64,000 nucleotides of DNA from Mycolicibacterium sp. BiH015 (GTDB lineage Bacteria; Actinomycetota; Actinomycetes; Mycobacteriales; Mycobacteriaceae), in contig NZ_JAQGCZ010000007.1 in assembly GCF_027706845.1 (NCBI RefSeq), positions 124,001 through 188,000 of the forward strand. Direction: 5' to 3'. Made by a program: the position numbers and the translations under genes. Below the pieces are notes generated by a model that ran no database searches, was not told where the DNA came from, and worked only from the letters and a program-made list of their open reading frames with translations. Below are positions 58,676-64,000 of the stretch, in pieces. Numbering within the stretch: position 1 is the stretch's first letter; the number at the start of each line of letters is the position of its first letter.

Positions 58676-59914
58676 ATGATGTACGTGCTTGGCGTGACGC
58701 TGTTCGCGCTCGCCATTCTGGTCTCCGTGGCCTTGCACGAATGCGGCCACATGTGGGTGGCACGCGCGACAGGGATGAAGGTTCGCCGTTATTTCGTCGG
58801 GTTCGGTCCCACGCTGTGGTCCACCTGGCGGCCGAACAGGCTGGGGCGGACCGAGTACGGCATCAAGGCCATTCCTCTCGGCGGCTTCTGCGACATCGCG
58901 GGCATGACCGCGGTCGAGGAACTCGATCCCGAAGACCGGCCCTACGCCATGTACAAGCAGAAGACGTGGAAGCGCGTCGCGGTGCTGTTCGCCGGGCCTG
59001 CGATGAACTTCATCATCGGCCTGATCCTCATCTACGCGATCGCGATCATCTGGGGATTACCCAACATCAAGGCCCCCACCACCGCCGTGGTGGGCGAGAC
59101 GTCGTGCATCAAGTCCGAAGTCGCCGAGGGACAACTGGGCGACTGCATCGCCAACAGCCCGGCGGCGGCGGCCGGCATCCAGGCCAACGACGTCATCACC
59201 AAGGTCGGCGACACCGAGGTCCCGACGTTCGATGCGCTCGTCGAGGCCGTGCGGGCGCAGAACGGTCCGACGACGCTCACCGTGCAGCGCGACGAGAACG
59301 GGCAGGTGCGGGAGTTCACCACGACCGTCGTCGTCACCCCCAGCCAGCGGTTCGTGGCGGGCGAGGACGGCGGACCGGCCGTCCCCGCCGAAGTCGGCAG
59401 CATCGGCGTCACCGCCGCGCAGTTCGGGCCGACGCAGTACAACGCGCTGACCGCGGTACCGGGGACGTTCGTGTTCACCGGAGACCTCGCCGTCGAACTC
59501 GGCAAGGCCATCGTGAAGATCCCGACCAAGATCGGTGCGCTCGTGCACTCCATCACGGGCGGCGAACGCGATCCGGAGACGCCCATCAGCGTCGTCGGGG
59601 CCTCTCGTATCGGCGGCGAAACCGTCGAGCACGGGATCTGGGTGGCGTTCTGGTTCTTCTTGGCCCAGTTGAACTTCGTGCTGGGTGCGGTCAACTTGAT
59701 CCCGTTGCTTCCGCTGGACGGCGGGCACATCGCGATCGCGCTGTACGAGAAGGTCCGCAACATGATCCGTCAGGCGCGCGGCAAAGTGGCCGGCGCTCCC
59801 GTCAACTACCTCAAGCTGATGCCCCTCACGTATGTCGTGATCATCGTGATGGTGGGCTTCACGCTGCTCACCGTGACAGCAGACGTGATCAATCCGATCA
59901 CGTTGTTCCAGTAG
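58676..59914 (+). CDS. rip1: Site-2 protease Rip1 (RseP-like)
   Basis: This 412-residue M50 metalloprotease has HECGH (21-25) in the first membrane segment and LLPLDGGHIA near residue 340 for the third zinc ligand. A PDZ domain (about 130-220) lies between, with AAGIQANDVITKVGDTEVPTF. Rip1 cleaves anti-sigma factors within the membrane in mycobacteria. It lies 14 bases after dxr and 11 bases before ispG. Confidence 0.95.
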   Translation: MMYVLGVTLFALAILVSVALHECGHMWVARATGMKVRRYFVGFGPTLWSTWRPNRLGRTEYGIKAIPLGGFCDIAGMTAVEELDPEDRPYAMYKQKTWKRVAVLFAGPAMNFIIGLILIYAIAIIWGLPNIKAPTTAVVGETSCIKSEVAEGQLGDCIANSPAAAAGIQANDVITKVGDTEVPTFDALVEAVRAQNGPTTLTVQRDENGQVREFTTTVVVTPSQRFVAGEDGGPAVPAEVGSIGVTAAQFGPTQYNALTAVPGTFVFTGDLAVELGKAIVKIPTKIGALVHSITGGERDPETPISVVGASRIGGETVEHGIWVAFWFFLAQLNFVLGAVNLIPLLPLDGGHIAIALYEKVRNMIRQARGKVAGAPVNYLKLMPLTYVVIIVMVGFTLLTVTADVINPITLFQ

Positions 59915-59925
59915 GAGACTCCGAA

Positions 59926-61092
59926 GTGACCTCTATCGGTCTTGGAATGCCTGCGCCGCCCGCGCCCGTCCTGGCGCCACGTCGCAAGACCCGTCAACTG
60001 ATGGTGGGCGATGTCGGTATCGGCAGCGACCACCCCATCGCGGTGCAGTCGATGTGCACCACCAAGACTCACGACATCAACGCGACACTGCAGCAGATCG
60101 CGGAGCTCACCGCGTCCGGCTGTGACATCGTGCGCGTCGCCTGTCCCCGCCAGGAGGACGCCGACGCGCTGCCCGCGATCGCCAAGAAGGCCAATATTCC
60201 GGTCATCGCCGACATCCATTTTCAGCCCAAGTACATCTTCGCCGCGATCGACGCCGGTTGCGCCGCTGTGCGCGTCAATCCCGGCAACATCAAGGAGTTC
60301 GACGGCAGGGTCAAGGAGGTCGCGAAGGCGGCAGGCGACGCGGGCATCCCGATCCGCATCGGCGTCAATGCCGGCTCGCTGGACCCCCGCATCATGAAGA
60401 AGTACGGCAAGGCCACCCCCGAGGCGCTCGTCGAATCGGCGCTGTGGGAGGCGTCGCTGTTCGAGGAGCACGGCTTCGGCGATATCAAGATCAGCGTCAA
60501 GCACAACGATCCGGTCATCATGGTCGCGGCTTATGAGCAGCTGGCCGCGCAGTGCGACTACCCGCTGCATCTCGGCGTCACCGAGGCGGGTCCTGCCTTC
60601 CAGGGCACCATCAAGTCCGCGGTGGCCTTCGGCGCACTGCTGTCCAAGGGCATCGGCGACACGATCCGGGTGTCGCTGTCGGCGCCGCCTGCCGAAGAGG
60701 TCAAGGTGGGCAACCAGATCCTGGAGTCGCTGAACCTGCGTCCGCGTGGTCTGGAGATCGTGTCGTGCCCGTCGTGTGGACGGGCCCAGGTCGACGTCTA
60801 CACCCTGGCCAACGAGGTGACTGCAGGCCTGGAGGGCATGGAGGTGCCGCTGCGCGTCGCCGTGATGGGTTGCGTGGTCAACGGGCCTGGCGAAGCCCGC
60901 GAAGCCGACCTCGGGGTGGCATCCGGTAACGGCAAAGGACAGATCTTCGTCAAGGGCGAGGTCATCAAGACGGTGCCCGAGGCGCAGATCGTCGAGACCC
61001 TGATCGAAGAGGCAATGCGGCTCGCCGCCGAAATGGGTACGGCGCGAGGTTCCGATGATGTCACCGGTTCGCCCGTTGTGACCGTAAGCTGA
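59926..61092 (+). CDS. ispG: 4-hydroxy-3-methylbut-2-enyl diphosphate synthase
   Basis: I start this 388-residue protein at GTG 59926 (VTSIGLGMPAPPAPVLAPRR), since the longer frame starts within dxr. It has QSMCTTKTHDINATLQQI, CDIVRVACPRQEDADALPAI, and the cluster cysteines in EIVSCPSCGRAQVDV and MGCVVNGPGEAREAD. It is a [4Fe-4S] enzyme making HMBPP in the MEP pathway. GGAG lies before the start. It is the third gene of the operon. Confidence 0.97.
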   Translation: MTSIGLGMPAPPAPVLAPRRKTRQLMVGDVGIGSDHPIAVQSMCTTKTHDINATLQQIAELTASGCDIVRVACPRQEDADALPAIAKKANIPVIADIHFQPKYIFAAIDAGCAAVRVNPGNIKEFDGRVKEVAKAAGDAGIPIRIGVNAGSLDPRIMKKYGKATPEALVESALWEASLFEEHGFGDIKISVKHNDPVIMVAAYEQLAAQCDYPLHLGVTEAGPAFQGTIKSAVAFGALLSKGIGDTIRVSLSAPPAEEVKVGNQILESLNLRPRGLEIVSCPSCGRAQVDVYTLANEVTAGLEGMEVPLRVAVMGCVVNGPGEAREADLGVASGNGKGQIFVKGEVIKTVPEAQIVETLIEEAMRLAAEMGTARGSDDVTGSPVVTVS

Positions 61093-61150
61093 GACCTGGC
61101 CCCAGGGGGTGGGGCCGTCCCCCTACGGGTCAGTCGCAGAAAGAGTCCAG

Positions 61151-62005
61151 ATGTCGGCTCCTCCGCTTTTCCGTCTCGTCGACGAACGAAGAGTGTCGGT
61201 GGTGCGCGACATCGTGGCGGTGCGGCAGGTTCTCGACGAGGATCCGGTCGCTGGCTGCATGGTCGCTTCCCGGGTTGCCGAGCACGGTATCGAGCCGTCC
61301 GCCATCGGCGGGGAACTGTGGACCCGCAGGCGCGCCACGGAGTCTCTGTGCTTCGCCGGAGCCAACCTCATTCCGTTGCGCGGCGGCCTCGGAGACCTGA
61401 ATGCGTTCGCCGACAAGGCCATGAGCTCCGCGCGGCGCTGCTCGTCGCTCGTCGGTCGCGCCGAGCTGGTGCTCCCGATGTGGCAGCGGCTCGAGCCGGT
61501 CTGGGGTCCCGCGCGCGACGTCCGTGCGCATCAACCGCTGATGGCGTTGAACTCCGCGCCTGCATGCGGCACCGACCCTGCCGTGCGTCAGGTGCGGATG
61601 GACGAGCTCGACGCGTATCTGGTGGCGGCCATCGACATGTTCATCGGCGAGGTCGGTATCGACCCACGCGTGGGCGACGGCGGGCGGGGCTACCGCCGCC
61701 GGGTCGCCGGGCTGATCGCTGCCGGCCGCGCGTGGGCCAGGTTCGACCGCGGCGAGGTCGTCTTCAAGGCCGAGGTCGGGTCGCAGTCGCCGGCGGTCGG
61801 CCAGATCCAGGGCGTGTGGGTGCATCCGGATCAGCGGGGCCGTGGCATCGGCACTGCCGGCACCGCGGCTGTCGCGGCGGCGGTCGTCGGCGGCGGACGT
61901 ATCGCGAGCCTGTACGTCAACAGCTTCAACACCGTCGCCAGAGCGACGTACGCACGCATCGGTTTCACCGAGGTCGCGTCATTTGCGACGGTCCTGCTGG
62001 ACTGA
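61151..62005 (+). CDS. GNAT-family acetyltransferase (Rv2867c-like)
   Basis: I start this 284-residue protein at ATG 61151 (MSAPPLFRLVDERRVSVVRD). The C-terminal GNAT domain has acetyl-CoA motif A, IQGVWVHPDQRGRGIGTAGT, followed by ASLYVNSFNTVARATYARIGF. The N-terminal 120 residues also look GNAT-like but lack a clear motif. By position and length it matches Rv2867c, the gene after ispG. Substrate unknown. Confidence 0.88.
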   Translation: MSAPPLFRLVDERRVSVVRDIVAVRQVLDEDPVAGCMVASRVAEHGIEPSAIGGELWTRRRATESLCFAGANLIPLRGGLGDLNAFADKAMSSARRCSSLVGRAELVLPMWQRLEPVWGPARDVRAHQPLMALNSAPACGTDPAVRQVRMDELDAYLVAAIDMFIGEVGIDPRVGDGGRGYRRRVAGLIAAGRAWARFDRGEVVFKAEVGSQSPAVGQIQGVWVHPDQRGRGIGTAGTAAVAAAVVGGGRIASLYVNSFNTVARATYARIGFTEVASFATVLLD

Positions 62006-62031
62006 ACCAGAGCTGCGCCTACTCTTCGGGT

Positions 62032-62730
62032 ATGACCGACCGGGACGCGACCGCGGCGAGCCGCGAGATGGCTACCGCGGCGAGCCGCGAGATGGCTGCC
62101 GCGCTCGTCCATGCGATGGAACGCCGGCACGAGGTTCTCGACGCCGTGGTCGCGTCCGAAGACTACGACGCGGCGATCGAGTCGATCGCCGCTCTGCTCG
62201 ACACCTCCGAAGAGGCCGCCGAGGCCGTCCTTCGTCTCTCTTTCGACCGTCTCACCAAGGTGTCGCGACGCCGCATCGCCGACGAGTTTCAGAACCTGGA
62301 CAGCCAGGCGTCGACCTTCAGCTCACCGGAACAGACACCGGGGTCGGCGCGCCGGCTGATCCTGCGGCCGTTCACTGCAGAGGAAGATCGCGATATCTTC
62401 GCTGCCCGCACCGCCGACATGCAGTCGGCGGGCGATGGAACCGCGGCCCCGGCAGGCGATCTCGGTGACGAGATCCGCAACGCAGTGGCCCGTGTCGCGG
62501 CGGAGGAGGCGGCCTGGCTGGTGGCCGAGGTCGGCTCGACGAAGGTGGGCATGGTGTTCGGCGAGCTGGCCGACGGCGAGGTCGGGGTGCGCATCTGGAT
62601 CCACCCGAACCATCGCAAGCGGGGCTACGGCACTGCCGCACTACGCGCCTCGCGCTCGGAGATGGCGGCCTATTTCCCGGCGGTGCCCCTGGTCGTGCGC
62701 GCGCCGGCCGCGGGCGCGTACGGGTCCTAG
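62032..62730 (+). CDS. GNAT acetyltransferase fused to a GyrA-like helical segment
   Basis: This 232-residue protein starts at ATG 62032. Residues 1-20 contain a duplicated ATAASREM unit. Residues 30-90 (HEVLDAVVASEDYDAAIESI, then EAVLRLSFDRLTKVSRRRIADEF) resemble the helical end of the DNA gyrase A coiled-coil region, where 'ILxMxLRRLTxLExxKIxDE' is usual. A GNAT domain follows (about 105-232) with VGVRIWIHPNHRKRGYGTAAL as motif A. The function is unknown. It follows the previous GNAT gene by 26 bases. Confidence 0.8.
   Translation: MTDRDATAASREMATAASREMAAALVHAMERRHEVLDAVVASEDYDAAIESIAALLDTSEEAAEAVLRLSFDRLTKVSRRRIADEFQNLDSQASTFSSPEQTPGSARRLILRPFTAEEDRDIFAARTADMQSAGDGTAAPAGDLGDEIRNAVARVAAEEAAWLVAEVGSTKVGMVFGELADGEVGVRIWIHPNHRKRGYGTAALRASRSEMAAYFPAVPLVVRAPAAGAYGS
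62050..62097 (+). repeat. Two tandem 24-base units within the GNAT fusion gene
   Basis: The 24-base unit beginning ACCGCGGCGAGCC is repeated exactly at 62050-62073 and 62074-62097. It encodes ATAASREM-type repeats in frame. Repeat number could vary between strains without shifting the frame. Confidence 0.9.
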
Positions 62731-62840
62731 CCACGTCGCCGTCCCCGCAGTCTCACGTACCGACGTTTTGCAGGTCGCCTCTCGTACTTCTCCTGCATAA
62801 CGTTCGAGTCTGCTCCCAATGGCTGTTCGGCTCCTGACGT

Positions 62841-62906
62841 ACGCCGAAATCCACCTTTTTGCCGACGGTTACTCGCACTTCGTCCGCAAAAGGTGGATCT
62901 CGGCGT
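62841..62906. terminator. Long hairpin in the gap before the penicillin-binding lipoprotein gene
   Basis: Arms of 19 bases with one mismatch (62841-62859 and 62888-62906) contain ATCCACCTTTT and AAAAGGTGGAT. The loop is 28 bases. It lies 110 bases after the GNAT stop and 56 before the next start. It may end the ispG-GNAT unit or act in the next gene's leader. Confidence 0.6.
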
Positions 62907-62962
62907 GACGAGCCGGTGCGCCTCCGCCCAGTCGAGGTCTCGGCTTCGTAACATCTGCCTCA

Positions 62963-64000
62963 ATGGCAACACTGTTCTCACCCGTATCACGTACCGCGGC
63001 ATTGACGATGGCAGCCGCGCTGGTCCTCACGCTCGGAGCGTGCACCCCGCGGCCGGACGGGCCCGAACCCACCGCGGAGGAGTTCTTCGAAGCGCTCGCC
63101 ACCGGTGACACCAGCGCCGCCGCCCAGCTGGCCGACGATCCTGAGGCGGCCCGCGCGGCGCTCAACGAGGCGTGGGCCGGACTCCAGGCCACCGGCTTGG
63201 ACGCCCAGGTTCTGAGCACCAAGTACGCCGCGGACACCGGCAGCATCGCCTACCGCTACACCTGGCACCTGCCCAAGGACCGCACCTGGACCTACGACGG
63301 ACAGCTCAACATGGTTCGCGACGAGGGCCGGTGGGAAGTGCGATGGAGCGCAACCGGCCTGCATCCGAGGCTGGGGGAGAACCAGACTTTCGCACTGCGC
63401 GCCGATTCCCCGCCGCGAGCATCCGTGCATGAACGCACCGGCACCAACGTCCTGGTGCCCGGCTACAGGTACAACATCTCGCTCAACGCCCAGGCTGCGG
63501 GCGCCGACCTCATGACCACCGCACAGACCGTCGCCGGTGTGCTGCACCGCTTCGACAACGCCCTCGATCCGCAACGCCTCGCCGAGCAGGCCAGCTCCAC
63601 CCAGGGGCCGCTGAGCCTGGTGACGCTCAAGCAGGCCGACCACGACGCCGTCGCCGGAGCGCTCCGTGCACTGCCGGGCGTGGTGATCACACCGCAGCCC
63701 GAAATGGTGCCCACCGACGAGACGTTCGCGCCTGCCCTGGTCAACGAGATCAAGAAGACCGTCGCCGACGACCTCGACGGTGACCCGGGCTGGCGTGTCG
63801 TGACGGTCAACCAGAACGGTGTCGACGTCGATGTCCTCAACGAGGTTCCCGGCGAGCCGGCGCCCTCGGTCAGCATCAGCCTCGACCGGTCGGTGCAGAA
63901 CGCGGCGCAGAGCTCGGTCAACTTCACCGACAAGCAGGCGATGATGGTCGTGATCAAGCCGTCCACGGGGGAGATCCTGGCTGTGGCACAGAACGCCGCC
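62963..64000 (+). CDS. Penicillin-binding lipoprotein, N-terminal part
   Basis: The gene begins at ATG 62963 and runs off the window after 346 codons. The signal peptide MATLFSPVSRTAALTMAAAL leads to the lipobox LTLGAC. An NTF2-like MecA-type N-terminal domain follows (about 35-150; EPTAEEFFEALATGDTSAAA), then a PBP dimerisation region and the start of the transpeptidase domain (SLDRSVQNAAQSSVNFTDKQ, split family segment). By position it is the counterpart of Rv2864c (PbpLipo). It is a class B-type cell wall synthesis protein. The catalytic motifs lie beyond the edge. Confidence 0.93.
   Translation, partial: MATLFSPVSRTAALTMAAALVLTLGACTPRPDGPEPTAEEFFEALATGDTSAAAQLADDPEAARAALNEAWAGLQATGLDAQVLSTKYAADTGSIAYRYTWHLPKDRTWTYDGQLNMVRDEGRWEVRWSATGLHPRLGENQTFALRADSPPRASVHERTGTNVLVPGYRYNISLNAQAAGADLMTTAQTVAGVLHRFDNALDPQRLAEQASSTQGPLSLVTLKQADHDAVAGALRALPGVVITPQPEMVPTDETFAPALVNEIKKTVADDLDGDPGWRVVTVNQNGVDVDVLNEVPGEPAPSVSISLDRSVQNAAQSSVNFTDKQAMMVVIKPSTGEILAVAQNAA

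Noticed and set aside
58312..59925. N-terminal extension of the ispG frame through dxr and rip1
   Set aside because: It overlaps two well-supported genes in another frame; ispG starts at GTG 59926.
1..64000. CRISPR array or tRNA genes
   Set aside because: No regularly spaced direct repeats and no tRNA-like folded sequences were seen in the window.

Overview
The window is high-GC DNA from a mycobacterium, most likely a fast-growing Mycolicibacterium. The backbone order xerC, M23 peptidase, rpsB, tsf, amidase (amiC), pyrH, frr, cdsA, rlmN, then the MPT83/MPT70-type fasciclin genes, dxr, rip1, ispG, a GNAT gene and the penicillin-binding lipoprotein is the order I recall for Rv2894c-Rv2864c of M. 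tuberculosis. Species cannot be fixed from the sequence alone.

Layout. (1) 1-8.2 kb: the integrase-bearing end of a prophage or capsid-forming satellite, with capsid, scaffold, minor head protein, portal, TerL, HNH, four small coupled genes and a tyrosine integrase; its other end lies outside the window. (2) 8.2-12.9 kb: a lactate 2-monooxygenase-like flavoenzyme, xerC, an M23 peptidase, rpsB and tsf. (3) 12.9-23.3 kb: an AT-rich, repeat-bearing intergenic region, an orphan sugar transferase, an amidase, an ABC transporter, then an amino acid/amine permease translationally coupled to a copper amine oxidase, and an AhpD-like protein with a small membrane protein. (4) 23.6-27 kb: pyrH-frr-cdsA-rlmN. 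(5) 27-52 kb: a large catabolic cluster (two SnoaL-like proteins, ALDH, CoA transferase, ferredoxin, P450, alcohol dehydrogenases, Baeyer-Villiger-type monooxygenase, lactonase and esterase, acyl-CoA dehydrogenases, F420-type luciferase-like oxidoreductases, thioesterase, wax ester synthase). (6) 52-64 kb: a DUF2631 protein, a mycofactocin-type SDR, photolyase, another luciferase-like enzyme, a fasciclin pair, dxr-rip1-ispG, two GNAT proteins and the start of a penicillin-binding lipoprotein.

The most interesting structure is in region 5. Seven intergenic sites share one 30-bp pattern, CTTTACAA-N13-TGTCACGCT or a close variant, and an eighth, more symmetric variant lies upstream of one of two paralogous TetR genes. 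The sites sit before most transcription units of the cluster. I infer one regulon controlled by one or both TetR proteins. The central operon 35069-41906 has seven genes, most with overlapping stop and start codons. With the nearby ferredoxin and SMP-30 lactonase it reads as hydroxylation, alcohol oxidation, Baeyer-Villiger oxygen insertion, and lactone or ester hydrolysis, a logic known from terpenoid and alicyclic ketone degradation. The substrate is unknown.

Limits: all functions come from reading protein motifs and remembered family features. No database search was run. Start codons are choices based on ribosome binding sites, overlaps and family N-termini.
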